NCBI GenBank assembly: GCA_018267095.1
Contig: JAFDZC010000011.1
Span: forward strand, 62,001-126,000
Length of the DNA stretch: 64,000 nucleotides
From: Bacteroidota bacterium
GTDB taxonomy: Bacteria > Bacteroidota > Bacteroidia > Flavobacteriales > Flavobacteriaceae
Reading direction: 5' to 3'
Made by a program: the position numbers and the translations under genes. Position 1 is the stretch's first letter. Every line of letters begins with the position of its first letter. The notes under the pieces were generated by a model that had not been told where the DNA came from, did no database searches, and saw only the letters and a program-made list of their open reading frames with translations. Of the stretch, positions 34,313 to 44,047 are shown piece after piece.

Positions 34313-35763
34313 TCCCGATTGGGTAGCGTGTGCTTTTGCAAAATTCTTTGGCTGTCGGTTTGTACCAACTCATTTTTGCGAAAGTTCCAAAAGAAATCAG
34401 TGGCCTTTTTTTGTGCTTGTTCTAAATGAACAATCGGAAGCGGATACTGAACGCCCGGTTTAAATTCATAAAGCATTTGTTCAATGATGGTTAATTTCCA
34501 AGGTTCATGGATGAATTCATTAGGAACGGAAGCGAGTTCAGGAACCCATTTTCTGATAAAGGTTCCGTCTGCGTCATGTTCTTGAGAATTTTTGACCGGA
34601 TTGTAAATGCGAATCATATTCACGCCTGTAACGCCGGCTTGCATTTGCAGTTGCGGATAGTGAATTCCGGGTTCAAAATCCAGAAATTGTCGCGCCAGAT
34701 GCGGGCTGCAATTTTGCCAAGGCTGCATCAGATGATGTGTGTAAAACGAAACGACCATCGCACGCATTCTAAAATTCAAATAACCGGTGGTATTCAGGCA
34801 ACGCATGCAAGCATCGACAATCGGAATTCCGGTTTGTCCGGCACACCAAGCTCGGTGAAATGATTCATTGACAGGCAATTTCATTTTTAAATAACCTTTG
34901 TTCACCGGCGCAAATTCCATCGAACATTCCATTTCAAATTTTTGAATAAAATGCGCCTGCCAACGAAGTCTTGAAGCAAAATTGTCAATAGATCGTTTGA
35001 ATTTTCCTTTAGCTCGGGCAGCCCAAGTTCGTTGATAAATTTCTCTGACCGAGAAAACGCCCCAAGCAATGTAGGGTGAAAGTCGACTGCAACCTTTGCG
35101 CGACCATTCGGGTTTTGAAATATGGCGTGCGTAATTTTCGACACGTTCTTCTAAAAAGGTTCTGAGATATCGTTCACCCATTGAGCGACCACCTTTTTGA
35201 AAAGGAGTATTTTGTTGGGTTTCAAGCGACACCAAGGTGAAGTGGTTTTCGAGTTTTTCAATTTCAGAATATTTCACAAAAGTCCTTCCGTTGGCCAAAA
35301 ACGGAAAGCAAGGTTTTTCCATGAAATCATACCAATCTTCTTTCCAAGTTTGTCGGTTGCGCAAACCGCGAATCACACCATTGGTCATGTATTCATGCCA
35401 GGGAATATTCTTGGATTTTAGCCATTTCGCTACGGATTGATCGCGTTCAAAAGTCAGTTGAATTCCGGTTTCTTGATGCGAGAAAACAGCGGAGACAGAA
35501 CTGATCTCGGTGAGTTTTTGAAACACATTGATCACTTCGTCTTGTACGACTAAAATCTGCGTGTGATACGGAAGTAGTGCTTTTTGAAGTTCAGCTAAAG
35601 ATTGTTTGATAAAATCAAAATGGCGTTGGCTGTAATGAACATCCTTCATGAGTGAAGGCTCAAATATGTACAACAGCAAAACTTTCTCTTTGGTTTCAAT
35701 AGCTCGAAACAAAGCTTCGTGGTCTTGCAATCGTAAATCTCTTTTGAACCAAACAACTTTCAT
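34309..35763 (-). CDS. Cryptochrome/photolyase family protein
   Basis: A 484-residue FAD flavoprotein of the photolyase superfamily. The antenna domain starts [17 protein letters not shown]; the FAD-binding region shows [48 protein letters not shown] and the C-terminal [23 protein letters not shown]. It differs from the neighbouring class I enzyme and looks like the cryptochrome-like subgroup found in many flavobacteria; whether it repairs DNA or signals blue light is not readable from sequence. It follows the other photolyase by 11 bases. Confidence 0.9.
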   Translation of the reverse strand: MKVVWFKRDLRLQDHEALFRAIETKEKVLLLYIFEPSLMKDVHYSQRHFDFIKQSLAELQKALLPYHTQILVVQDEVINVFQKLTEISSVSAVFSHQETGIQLTFERDQSVAKWLKSKNIPWHEYMTNGVIRGLRNRQTWKEDWYDFMEKPCFPFLANGRTFVKYSEIEKLENHFTLVSLETQQNTPFQKGGRSMGERYLRTFLEERVENYARHISKPEWSRKGCSRLSPYIAWGVFSVREIYQRTWAARAKGKFKRSIDNFASRLRWQAHFIQKFEMECSMEFAPVNKGYLKMKLPVNESFHRAWCAGQTGIPIVDACMRCLNTTGYLNFRMRAMVVSFYTHHLMQPWQNCSPHLARQFLDFEPGIHYPQLQMQAGVTGVNMIRIYNPVKNSQEHDADGTFIRKWVPELASVPNEFIHEPWKLTIIEQMLYEFKPGVQYPLPIVHLEQAQKKATDFFWNFRKNELVQTDSQRILQKHTLPNRD

Positions 35764-35774
35764 AGCTTTTGTAT

Positions 35775-37064
35775 TTAACCAACGGCTGTTTTGTAGACTC
35801 TCAGACAGCGTTCACGCGCTTCTTTGTGGTCAACAATGGGTTTTGGATAGGCCGATGTTTCAACTTCGGGCACCCATTTTTTGATGTATTTCTCATTAGA
35901 ATCAAACTTGCGAATTTGTTCTGTCGGGTTGAAAATCCTAAAATACGGCGCTGCATCCACACCGCTGCCGGCCGCCCATTGCCAATTTCCGATGTTGCTG
36001 GCCTGTTCGTAATCCAGTAGTTTTAGCGCAAAATAAGCTTCGCCCCAACGCCAATCAATGAGCAAATGTTTGCACAGAAAACTCGCCACCACCATACGCA
36101 CACGATTGTGCATATAACCGGTAGCATTGAGCTCGCGCATTCCGGCATCGACCATCGGATATCCGGTTTTACCTTCGCACCAATGTTTGAAATCTTCTTC
36201 GTTGTTGTTCCACTTTATGTTGTCATAAGCCGGTTTGAAACTTTTCTGAACCGTATGCGGAAAATGCCAAAGGATTTGCATAAAAAACTCGCGCCAAATA
36301 AGCTCGTTCAAAAAAGTTGGATTGTTTGATTGTAAAGCTTCTTGAACCAAATGTCTGATGGAAATCGTTCCGAAGCGCAAATGCGGACTCAAGTTAGAAG
36401 TGCCTTCAACCGCCGGAAAGTTGCGTGTTTCTTGATAATTGTTGATGAGTTTTTTAGAAATATTATAAGGCTTCACTGCAATGTTCGATTTTTCAAATCC
36501 GATTTCATTCAATGACAAAAACCGATATGAATGCGCTGCTACATTTTGCAATAAAGTTTCAGATGGGTGATGCGTCAACAGAGATTCTGAGAAGTTTTCT
36601 TTCCATTTTTTGCTAAACGGAGTATACACCACATACGGCGAACCATCGTCTTTTACAATTTGGCTTTTCTCAAATATGACTTGGTCTTTACTGGTTCTGA
36701 ACTCAATTTGATGCTGCTCGAGCAAGCGATATATTTCTACATCGCGTTTGCGCGCCGATGGTTCATAATCGTGGTTGGTAAATACGGTATGAATTTGATT
36801 TTCAGCAACGAGTTTTTGGAAGATATCGATCGGATTTCCGTGAAAAACAGCCAACGAATTGCCATGTTTTTGGAGTTCGGTTTGCATCGAGCTCAATTGT
36901 GCATGAATAAAACTCACCCGAGCATCATCCTTTGGAAGCTGTTCTAAAATTGTAGCATCAAAAATAAAAATAGGCAAGACTTTTTGACCACTATTCAATG
37001 CGTGAAAAAGGCCTACATTGTCCTCGATTCTTAAATCTCGTCTAAACCAGAAAATGTTGATCAT
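35775..37064 (-). CDS. phr: Deoxyribodipyrimidine photolyase
   Basis: A 429-residue class I CPD photolyase. The antenna domain starts [19 protein letters not shown]; the FAD and substrate region has [62 protein letters not shown] and [23 protein letters not shown]. The Trp residues of the electron-transfer chain appear in place, and the length is normal. I use the ATG at 37064, which overlaps the SDR stop as ATGA; an ATG 60 bases further upstream lies within the SDR gene. It restores cyclobutane pyrimidine dimers using blue light. Confidence 0.94.
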   Translation of the reverse strand: MINIFWFRRDLRIEDNVGLFHALNSGQKVLPIFIFDATILEQLPKDDARVSFIHAQLSSMQTELQKHGNSLAVFHGNPIDIFQKLVAENQIHTVFTNHDYEPSARKRDVEIYRLLEQHQIEFRTSKDQVIFEKSQIVKDDGSPYVVYTPFSKKWKENFSESLLTHHPSETLLQNVAAHSYRFLSLNEIGFEKSNIAVKPYNISKKLINNYQETRNFPAVEGTSNLSPHLRFGTISIRHLVQEALQSNNPTFLNELIWREFFMQILWHFPHTVQKSFKPAYDNIKWNNNEEDFKHWCEGKTGYPMVDAGMRELNATGYMHNRVRMVVASFLCKHLLIDWRWGEAYFALKLLDYEQASNIGNWQWAAGSGVDAAPYFRIFNPTEQIRKFDSNEKYIKKWVPEVETSAYPKPIVDHKEARERCLRVYKTAVG

Positions 37065-37759
37065 ACGTTGATTGATAAGTTGGACATCCCGCCGTCCACA
37101 GGCAAAATTTGTCCGGTGATCCAATTGCTTGAATTACCTAATAAGAACAAAGTTGCTTGGGCAATATCTTCAGGCGTTCCGACTTTTTTCATCGGATTGC
37201 GCTGCGCTGCCTTTTCTTTTTTCTCGTCTGAATTTAAGAATTTGTCTGCCAATGGTGTATCGGTGAGCGACGGTGCAATGACATTCATACGAATTTTGGG
37301 TGCGTATTCTGCGGCGAATGCTCTGGCAAAACCTTCAACGGCTCCTTTGGATGCGGCCACTGAAGTGTGAAACGGCATCCCCAACTGAACTGCTACCGTA
37401 CTGTATAACACAATGCTGGATTGTTCAGCGGCGGTGAGTTTAGGTAGTAAACTCTGCACAACTTTCACCATGCTCAAAAAATTGATTTGCCAATCGGCTT
37501 CAAAAGCTTCGGGTTTGATTCCTTTAAAAGGACGAAGGTTAATGCTGCCCGGTAAATAAACCAAGCCGTCAATTTGATCGGGAAGAAGAGACAAATCTAA
37601 CGTATCAGTGAGTGCGTCAAAAGGAAGGTGGGTAGCTCTAAGTTCAAGCGAAGCATTAAAACTTCTGGAAGCGATATACAAATTACTTTCATATTGCAGC
37701 GCTTGAGCGATGGCTAATCCAATTCCGTAGGAACCGCCGATGAGGACAATATTTTTCAT
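37061..37759 (-). CDS. Short-chain dehydrogenase/reductase in the photolyase operon
   Basis: A 232-residue SDR with a nucleotide-binding start VLIGGSYGIGLAIAQAL (variant of TGxxxGxG), a catalytic set with Ser in VLYSTVAVQLGMPFHTSVAASKGAVEGF (the usual Tyr-x-x-x-Lys position reads S-V-A-A-S-K, so the Tyr is missing while Lys remains) and the C-terminal ITGQILPVDGGMS. Loss of the catalytic Tyr suggests a structural or altered activity. It is coupled by ATGA overlaps to both the SRPBCC gene and phr. Confidence 0.85.
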   Translation of the reverse strand: MKNIVLIGGSYGIGLAIAQALQYESNLYIASRSFNASLELRATHLPFDALTDTLDLSLLPDQIDGLVYLPGSINLRPFKGIKPEAFEADWQINFLSMVKVVQSLLPKLTAAEQSSIVLYSTVAVQLGMPFHTSVAASKGAVEGFARAFAAEYAPKIRMNVIAPSLTDTPLADKFLNSDEKKEKAAQRNPMKKVGTPEDIAQATLFLLGNSSNWITGQILPVDGGMSNLSINV

Positions 37760-38232
37760 GTATGATGAGGATTGTATGGACCAAAGAGTTGAATGAGTTT
37801 TTGATAACGATAAGCAAAGATTTCCTCCAGTCGAGGTTTGACCAAAATAGGATGGAAGAGTTGTCCTAGAATTCCCATAGGCAATTTATAATCAACAATA
37901 TCTTCCATTTCAACACCGCCGGGAATTTCTCGCAAGAAATGTTTGTGATGCCACAACGCATAAGGCCCGAAGCGTTGTTCATCCACAAAATATTCGTTTT
38001 GAACCACATGCGTTATTTCGGTCACCCAATTCATTTTGATGCCCAATAGCGGAGTTACTTCATACTGAATGATCTGCCCTGGGTACATTTTTCGATCAGC
38101 TCCTGACAAAGTTACAAAGCCCATGTTGTCAGGCGTTATTTTATTGAGATTCATCGGATCAGAAAAGAAATCCCAAGCTTCTTGAAGGCTGATTGGTAAA
38201 TTTTGTTTGACGTGAATTTGATAGAGGCTCAT
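37756..38232 (-). CDS. SRPBCC family protein, first gene of the photolyase operon
   Basis: A 158-residue ligand-binding protein of the START/Bet v1-like SRPBCC fold: YQIHVKQNLPISLQEAWDFFSDPMNLNKITP, then YEVTPLLGIKMNWVTEITHV and a final helix with FAYRYQKLIQLFG. Such proteins often lie beside photolyase genes in bacteria. The ATG at 38232 is chosen for normal length and because the upstream extension is Asn/Lys-rich and unlike the family. The role of the ligand is unknown. Confidence 0.83.
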   Translation of the reverse strand: MSLYQIHVKQNLPISLQEAWDFFSDPMNLNKITPDNMGFVTLSGADRKMYPGQIIQYEVTPLLGIKMNWVTEITHVVQNEYFVDEQRFGPYALWHHKHFLREIPGGVEMEDIVDYKLPMGILGQLFHPILVKPRLEEIFAYRYQKLIQLFGPYNPHHT

Positions 38233-38342
38233 TTCGGATTGTTTTTGGGTAAAAGTACGTTTGTTTAATTTATTATCAAAAAGATTAAACAAAATAATTT
38301 CTTTTTTAAGTTTACCTTAACAATATCAGGCCCGTGAATTTG

Positions 38343-38350
38343 TACTTTTG
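38343..38350 (+). promoter_or_regulatory. Possible -7 box for the DUF2911 gene
   Basis: TACTTTTG fits TAnnTTTG and ends 22 bases before the ATG. No TTG stands at the expected distance upstream. Confidence 0.4.
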
Positions 38351-38372
38351 AAAACACTAAATCAAAACAATT

Positions 38373-39218
38373 ATGAAAAAATTACTCTTATCACTTGCCG
38401 TTTTATCAGCAGTTCAGCTATCACAAGCCCAAGTGAAAACCCCGCAGCCCAGCCCAAAATCAAGTTTAGAACAAACCGTAGGCCTTACCCAAGTGAGCGT
38501 TGAATATTCCCGACCAAGCATGAAAGGCAGAACCATTTTTGGCGATTTGGTTCCATTTGGAAAAGTATGGAGAACCGGCGCGAATCAAAACACAACGGTT
38601 TCATTTTCAGACGATGTTATGATTGATGGAAAAACACTCAAAAAAGGCAAATACGCTTTGTACACCATTCCAAAAGCAGAAGCTTGGGATGTAATTTTTT
38701 ATTCAGATACAGACAATTGGGGTAATCCGGAAAATTGGGATGAAACCAAAGTTGCTTTGAAAACATCTGCCAAAGCTGTTATGTTGAGCAAACCAGTTGA
38801 AACCTTTACTATTTCGGTTGGTAGCTTAGACAATAATTTCGCCAGTTTAGACTTGTCTTGGGAGCGCACGATGGTTTCAGTTCGATTTGATGTTCCAACC
38901 CAAAAAACAGCCATGGCCAGTATTGATAAAACCTTGGCAGGACCGTCAGCAGGTGATTATTTTTCATCAGCACAGTATTTTTATCAATCTAATGGCGATA
39001 TGAACAAAGCGCTTGAATATATCAACAAAGCGCTTGAACTCAACAAAGACAAACCGTTTTGGTATACACGTCAAAAATCATTGATTCAAGCCAAATTGGG
39101 TGATAAAAAAGGAGCGATTGAAACTGCGAAGATTTCATTAGCAGCAGCCACGGCAGCCAAAAATGACGACTACGTAAAAATGAACAGCGACAGCATTGCA
39201 GAGTGGAGCAAGAAATAA
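38373..39218 (+). CDS. DUF2911 domain protein, exported
   Basis: A 281-residue exported protein. After a signal peptide (MKKLLLSLAVLSAVQLSQAQ) comes DUF2911 with VSVEYSRPSMKGRTIFGDLVPFGKVWRTGANQNT and KKGKYALYTIPKAEAWDVIFY. The C-terminal 80 residues contain a tetratricopeptide-like pair (SAQYFYQSNGDMNKALEYINKALELNKDKPFWYTRQ). The molecular function is unknown. It is transcribed alone and ends in a bidirectional terminator. Confidence 0.87.
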   Translation: MKKLLLSLAVLSAVQLSQAQVKTPQPSPKSSLEQTVGLTQVSVEYSRPSMKGRTIFGDLVPFGKVWRTGANQNTTVSFSDDVMIDGKTLKKGKYALYTIPKAEAWDVIFYSDTDNWGNPENWDETKVALKTSAKAVMLSKPVETFTISVGSLDNNFASLDLSWERTMVSVRFDVPTQKTAMASIDKTLAGPSAGDYFSSAQYFYQSNGDMNKALEYINKALELNKDKPFWYTRQKSLIQAKLGDKKGAIETAKISLAAATAAKNDDYVKMNSDSIAEWSKK

Positions 39219-39239
39219 AAACCATTCGAGTTCAAATAG

Positions 39240-39265
39240 AATCCGCTTTCTTGGCGGATTTTTTT
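39240..39265. terminator. Bidirectional terminator
   Basis: AATCCGC pairs with GCGGATT around a 7-base loop and is followed by TTTTTT. It serves the DUF2911 gene; on the minus strand it sits at the symporter stop codon and could also terminate that operon. Confidence 0.75.
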
Positions 39266-40955
39266 ATGCTTCTATTTTGCTTGGTTTCTGTATAAATTGA
39301 AAGAGTAACGAAAGTAAAACGGTCAGCATCGCGCCGATAAAATTGAGCCATAAGAAGCTTACTTTGTCTAGGTAAAAGATATAAAATATGGCCAACTGAC
39401 TGATGATTGCTCCTAAGAATATCGCGTTGGCCTTGACATATTTTAGGTAAAAGCCAACCAAGAAAATACCCAATACTGTTCCGTAGAAAATGGATCCGAC
39501 GATGTTGACTAGTTGAATCAAGTTTTCAAATAAAGTGCCCACGCAGGCAAATAAAATGGCAATGATGCCCCAAAGCAGCGTAAAAAAACGCGAAGCATTG
39601 ACAAAATGTTTTTCTGACTTTTTACTTTTTACATTGCGTTTATAGATATCAATAGCAGTTGTAGAGGCCAATGCGTTGAGCCCTGAAGCCGTTGATGACA
39701 TGGCAGCCGAGAGAATCACTGCCAACAGCAAACCAATCAATCCTTTGGGCAAATAATTCAAAATAAAATGAATGAACACATAGTCTTTGTCATTGGTTTC
39801 GGCCTTTGGGTCGGCCTTGGCAATGACTTCACGCGCTTGATCGCGCAAATCGTTTTCTTTACTTGAAATGGCTACGAGCTCTCTTCTGAGAATCGGATTG
39901 TCGTAGTTTTGGTTTAAGTGGTCAATATATATAAGGTTGATTTCTTTTTTCTCTTCAGATAATTTAGCGAGTTTTTGTTCTAAATCGCGGTATTCTTGTT
40001 TGTATTTTGAGTTTTCAATCATGGCTTTGTTGTTTGGATTGAAGTTCAACGGAACCGGATTGAATTGAAAAAAAACAAAAACCATCACACCAATCAACAA
40101 GATAAAGAACTGCATGGGCACTTTTAAGAAGCCGTTCATAATCAATCCCATTTGGCTTTCGCGGATGGATTTTCCGGAGAGATATCTTCCCACTTGTGAT
40201 TGATCGGTTCCAAAATAAGACAGCGCCAAAAAGAAACCACCGGTGATGCCGCTCCAAAAGGTGTAACGTTCTTCCGGATCAATAGAAAAATAAACAATGT
40301 CCATTTTGTGGTTGGCTCCGGCTATGTGCAGCGCATTGCTAAATGTCATATCATTGGGCAACAAATGCAGTATCAAAAAAAACGTGATAAACATGCCGCT
40401 CATAATGACAAACATTTGTTGTTTTTGTGTGACATTAACCGCTTTGGTTCCGCCGACAAAAGTGTAAATAATAACCAAAACGCCGATGATGACATTCATC
40501 CAAGTCAAATTCCAACCCAACAAGGCCGAGAGGATAATCGCCGGTGCATAAATTGTTAATCCGGTGCCCAATCCGCGCTGAATGAGAAATAAAATGGCCG
40601 CTAAGGATCGGGTTTTTAAGTCAAATCTTTGCTCGAGATATTCATAAGCGGTAAATACTTTGAGTCGGTGATAAATCGGAATAAAAGTGACGCAAATGAC
40701 CACCATAGCAATGGGTAAGCCAAAGTAAAATTGCACAAAACCCATTCCGTCGTGATAGGCTTGGCCGGGCGTAGAGAGAAACGTAATCGCACTGGCTTGC
40801 GTAGCCATTACCGATAAACCTACTACATACCAAGGAGTTTGATTGTTGCCGAGAATGTATTCTTCAACATTTTTACTACCGCGGGTTTTCAAGACGCCGT
40901 AAAAAACGATAAACAATAAGGTAGCCGAAAGTACAATCCAATCTAACTGTTGCAT
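39264..40955 (-). CDS. Sodium:solute symporter (SSS family)
   Basis: A 563-residue secondary transporter with about 13 membrane segments, opening MQQLDWIVLSATLLFIVFYG and carrying ATQASAITFLSTPGQAYHDGMGF, the region equivalent to the sodium-site helix of the SGLT family. SYFGTDQSQVGRYLSGKS and LSAAMSSTASGLNALASTTAIDIYK are further family motifs. A charged insert (about residues 305-375, EQKLAKLSEEKKEINLIYIDHLN) breaks the second half. The substrate is unknown; linkage to a PIG-L deacetylase suggests an amino sugar or related glycoside. It starts 1 base after the 35-residue gene. Confidence 0.88.
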   Translation of the reverse strand: MQQLDWIVLSATLLFIVFYGVLKTRGSKNVEEYILGNNQTPWYVVGLSVMATQASAITFLSTPGQAYHDGMGFVQFYFGLPIAMVVICVTFIPIYHRLKVFTAYEYLEQRFDLKTRSLAAILFLIQRGLGTGLTIYAPAIILSALLGWNLTWMNVIIGVLVIIYTFVGGTKAVNVTQKQQMFVIMSGMFITFFLILHLLPNDMTFSNALHIAGANHKMDIVYFSIDPEERYTFWSGITGGFFLALSYFGTDQSQVGRYLSGKSIRESQMGLIMNGFLKVPMQFFILLIGVMVFVFFQFNPVPLNFNPNNKAMIENSKYKQEYRDLEQKLAKLSEEKKEINLIYIDHLNQNYDNPILRRELVAISSKENDLRDQAREVIAKADPKAETNDKDYVFIHFILNYLPKGLIGLLLAVILSAAMSSTASGLNALASTTAIDIYKRNVKSKKSEKHFVNASRFFTLLWGIIAILFACVGTLFENLIQLVNIVGSIFYGTVLGIFLVGFYLKYVKANAIFLGAIISQLAIFYIFYLDKVSFLWLNFIGAMLTVLLSLLFQFIQKPSKIEA

Positions 40956-40956
40956 A

Positions 40957-41064
40957 CTAAGAAAAAATAAGCATCATCAAACAAAACAACAAGATATACA
41001 CAGCATTGGCAATCAACACCCAAGTGTAGCTTTTTTTCCAAGTATTTAATTTTTCTTCGCTCAT
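40957..41064 (-). CDS. 35-residue membrane peptide between PIG-L and symporter
   Basis: A tiny gene read by hand: it opens MSEEKLNTWKKSYTWVLIAN and ends in FCLMMLIFS. After a short charged start, residues 15-34 form one membrane helix. Its stop codon is 1 base before the symporter ATG, and its own ATG is 1 base after the PIG-L stop, so it lies in a strictly coupled operon. That position is hard to explain by chance. The symporter family has small companion subunits in other bacteria, which is the likeliest role; it is unproven here. Confidence 0.72.
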   Translation of the reverse strand: MSEEKLNTWKKSYTWVLIANAVYILLFCLMMLIFS

Positions 41065-41065
41065 A

Positions 41066-43588
41066 TTACTTCAATGAAATCATGTTGGCTAGTAATCGGT
41101 AGGCTCCTGAAACTCCTTCCGGCAATTCTCTGAAGAAACTCAAGCCTGTGTAAATATAATGTCCTTTACCCAGCTCAGCTACCAGAATGGCTCCATTTTT
41201 TGGTGTTTCGCCTTGATCGTGTGCGCTGATGATTGGTTTGAAGGCAGCGTCCCATTCACTTGGGTAATACAAACCTTGTTCTTGTTTCCAACCCGAAAAA
41301 TCTTTAGCGGTAATTGTATTGGGTTTATTCAAAATCGGATGTTGCGGAGCCAAAAAACTAACTTCGGCGTTTTCTTCGGTTACGCGATCGCGCGAAATTT
41401 TTAAAAGATAGGGCGACATATTTGGCGTGACTAAATCATCTAAAGTGTTGTATTGCACAATCATGGTGTGTCCTTGCTTGACAAAATCAAGTAATACAGA
41501 TTGCTTATAGGCCAAGGCTTGAATGGTGTTGTAAGCGCGAATACCGGTCATCACTACATCAAATGAGGCGAGTTTTTCAGCGGTAATTTCTTCAGGTTTT
41601 ACAATGCTTACTTCATATCCCATTTGCTTGAGATATTTTGGAACTTCATCTCCGGCGCCCATGATGTAGGCAATTTTTTCATCGCCGGTTTTGATGTCGA
41701 GTTTGATGAGTCGCGCTTGGGCATTTTTGAGTACTTGTTGCTGGGCAATATGCGGATATCGAATGTTGATTTGTTCTTTTGAAAATTGCTTTTCATTGAC
41801 CGTAGCTATTGATTTTACAACAACTTCGCCAGGCGTTTTGGGTGGAGTTACCTCAAAAGTAAAAGATTGTTCAGCGCCTTTTTGGGCCAAATCAAAACTA
41901 AAATGAGCGGGAGAAATTTTCCAATCTGCCGGAACATCCAATGTTAACTGCCCTTTTACTTGATCGCGGCCGGCTTTGACTTTGACTTCGATTTCTTGCG
42001 CTCGGTGTTTGTTAAACAACAGTACATTGTTGGTTATGGTTGTACTGACTTCAGGAACAATATCAAAGGGTTGATAAACTTCGCCGCGTACATCGTCGTT
42101 GTATTTGTAAACCACATTTCGTTCAAACGGAATATGGACGCCCAAAATATTTAGTTCAAAGTTTACTTTGACTTCGCGAATGATATCCGGAAGACCGATT
42201 TTCTTCTGTTCGTCAACGCGATACATACCCACAGAACCTTCTGATGCGAGCCAATAAGGTTGCGTGTACGTAGTTTTATCCGGGATTGTAAAGTCAACTT
42301 CCTCGGTGATGTCTTTGTTGTTTTTTAATGAAAAAGTTTCGGATTGTATCGGTCTGAGAAAGGTTTGCGCATCAATTTCGGTAGCTGGTAATAATGAATA
42401 AGATGGCCAATTGATAGTGATTTCGCTTCGGTTGATGGCTTCAAGTTTTATCTTGATTTTGCTGCCCGGAGTTGCATCTGCTGAAGAGGCAACGGCTTCT
42501 AAATACAATCCGGCACAAGCGGCGATGATGTTTTTGATTTCTTCAGATTTGATGTTTTTCCAATGTGCATCTTCAAGCGATTGAATCATTGCATAGGCTT
42601 TGACCAAATCAGAAACGCTTGCGGCTGGATTTTTAAAATCATAGTTTTTCTCTACTTGAGCCAGCAATTCACCAATGGCTTTTCCGCCTTTGACTCGGTT
42701 CCAACTCGTATCAATGCCTTCAAAAAGATTGTTCGGATTTTGCGGAATATCACCTTTGAGCAATTCGAGATATTCGGTTTCTTCGCCTCGAGTTCCGGTG
42801 CTTCCGAAACCTTGCGATTGGTGCCGACTTCGGCTAAGTGCTGCAATTTCTTGATTTGATTTTCCAACCGCCGGATAATAAACACCGATGTTGAGCGCAG
42901 TTAGCTTTGATTTGTCGGCTTTTTCAAACTTTTCTTTGCTGCCGTAAAACCACCACGAAGTGTTAAAATAGACGCGTTTAGGTTGCCAAGTTGATACAAG
43001 ATTTAATTGTTCCGGACAGACATTTGCTTGATTGGTTTTGTCAAACGCTTCAAGACTAAGTAGGGCAGAAGCGGTGTGATGCCCGTGGGTAGTTCCGGGC
43101 GTTCTGGCATCGAATCGATTAATGATGATATCTGGCTGGAATTTTCGAATGTTGTAAATCACATCGCTCAGTACGGCATCTTTATCCCAAATCTGTAAGG
43201 TTTCAGTAGGTGTTTTTGAAAAACCAAAATCGTTGGCGCGAGAAAAGAATTGTTCTCCGCCGTCAATTTTTCGGGCTTCGATGAGCTCTTGGGTTCTAAT
43301 AACGCCCAACAATTCACGCAATTCAGAACCTATTAAATTTTGACCACCATCGCCACGAGTAAGCGATAAATAGCCGGTTCTGGCATTTTTTTCATTGGCC
43401 AAATAAGTAATTAATCGAGTGTTTTCATCATCGGGATGGGCAGCTATGTAAAGCACTGAACCCAAAAAGTTCAACTTTTGAATTTGATGATAAATGCTTA
43501 CTGAATTGGGCTTGTCCGGTTGTTGTGCCCAAATGCCTTGAAAACAACCTATAGTTAAGAAAAAGTAATAACGATAAAGCTTATGCAT
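41066..43588 (-). CDS. Large exported PIG-L (LmbE-like) deacetylase
   Basis: An 840-residue exported protein with a signal peptide (MHKLYRYYFFLTIGCFQGIWAQ). The N-terminal PIG-L domain has the zinc motif AHPDDENTRLITYLANE and the later THGHHTASALLS. Family members deacetylate N-acetylglucosaminyl groups. The middle is a beta-sandwich-like region with NPLFGALD-type insertions (NEW: ATPGSKIKIKLEAINRSE), and the end (about residues 640-840) resembles a glutamine-amidotransferase-like fold (VVMTGIRAYNTIQALAYKQS...). It is far larger than BshB, so it is not bacillithiol synthesis. It heads the operon with the peptide and symporter. Confidence 0.85.
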   Translation of the reverse strand: MHKLYRYYFFLTIGCFQGIWAQQPDKPNSVSIYHQIQKLNFLGSVLYIAAHPDDENTRLITYLANEKNARTGYLSLTRGDGGQNLIGSELRELLGVIRTQELIEARKIDGGEQFFSRANDFGFSKTPTETLQIWDKDAVLSDVIYNIRKFQPDIIINRFDARTPGTTHGHHTASALLSLEAFDKTNQANVCPEQLNLVSTWQPKRVYFNTSWWFYGSKEKFEKADKSKLTALNIGVYYPAVGKSNQEIAALSRSRHQSQGFGSTGTRGEETEYLELLKGDIPQNPNNLFEGIDTSWNRVKGGKAIGELLAQVEKNYDFKNPAASVSDLVKAYAMIQSLEDAHWKNIKSEEIKNIIAACAGLYLEAVASSADATPGSKIKIKLEAINRSEITINWPSYSLLPATEIDAQTFLRPIQSETFSLKNNKDITEEVDFTIPDKTTYTQPYWLASEGSVGMYRVDEQKKIGLPDIIREVKVNFELNILGVHIPFERNVVYKYNDDVRGEVYQPFDIVPEVSTTITNNVLLFNKHRAQEIEVKVKAGRDQVKGQLTLDVPADWKISPAHFSFDLAQKGAEQSFTFEVTPPKTPGEVVVKSIATVNEKQFSKEQINIRYPHIAQQQVLKNAQARLIKLDIKTGDEKIAYIMGAGDEVPKYLKQMGYEVSIVKPEEITAEKLASFDVVMTGIRAYNTIQALAYKQSVLLDFVKQGHTMIVQYNTLDDLVTPNMSPYLLKISRDRVTEENAEVSFLAPQHPILNKPNTITAKDFSGWKQEQGLYYPSEWDAAFKPIISAHDQGETPKNGAILVAELGKGHYIYTGLSFFRELPEGVSGAYRLLANMISLK

Positions 43589-43610
43589 GAGTTGATTTTT
43601 GCAATAGCTT

Positions 43611-43642
43611 CAAAAGTAACGATAAATTAAAAAGCGGCACAA
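43611..43642 (-). promoter_or_regulatory. Promoter of the PIG-L operon
   Basis: On the minus strand TTG (43640-43642), 21 bases, then TACTTTTG (43611-43618) matches the Bacteroidetes consensus. The predicted transcript starts about 15 bases before the PIG-L ATG. Confidence 0.6.
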
Positions 43643-43666
43643 AGCCTAAGAAGATTTTAACAACCG

Positions 43667-44047
43667 TTATTGTTTAGAGAGCATCAGTTTGAGGGCTCTG
43701 TCGTTGTTAATGTAAGGATATTTTTTTCGGTGTATTTCAATAAATTGACACGGGTCTTCATCGTCGTAATCATTGATGAATACATTTACTTTGTTGTAAA
43801 TTGAATATCCGCGATAGCCATCTGGAATTTCTTCGGCAGTAACCCATTGCCCATCTTGTTTGAAATAATAAATTCTTTTCTGAGTATCAAAATAAGCTTC
43901 AATATTCGGGAAGTAATAATACCTCAATTGACAATTAGTATGAGGGTCAACTAAAGGCGCTCCTCCAGTTTTTTGAGGATCAATTTGTGCATGCGATACA
44001 TGAGCTAAGATAATTAATGTCAAGAATGTAAGTACGAATCTTTTCAT
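43667..44047 (-). CDS. Exported hypothetical protein
   Basis: A 126-residue secreted or periplasmic protein with a signal peptide (MKRFVLTFLTLIILAHVSHA). The mature part is rich in Tyr, Asp and Asn (CQLRYYYFPNIEAYFDTQKRIYYFKQDGQW, GYRGYSIYNKVNVFINDYDDEDPCQFIE). I do not recognise the family. The ATG at 44047 is preferred, since the six residues before it spoil the signal peptide. It is transcribed alone; the 148 bases upstream hold only AT-rich sequence. Confidence 0.7.
   Translation of the reverse strand: MKRFVLTFLTLIILAHVSHAQIDPQKTGGAPLVDPHTNCQLRYYYFPNIEAYFDTQKRIYYFKQDGQWVTAEEIPDGYRGYSIYNKVNVFINDYDDEDPCQFIEIHRKKYPYINNDRALKLMLSKQ

Noticed and set aside
41066-43588. PIG-L protein as the bacillithiol enzyme BshB
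   Set aside because: It is exported and 840 residues long, against about 240 for cytoplasmic BshB, despite ytxJ being in the window.
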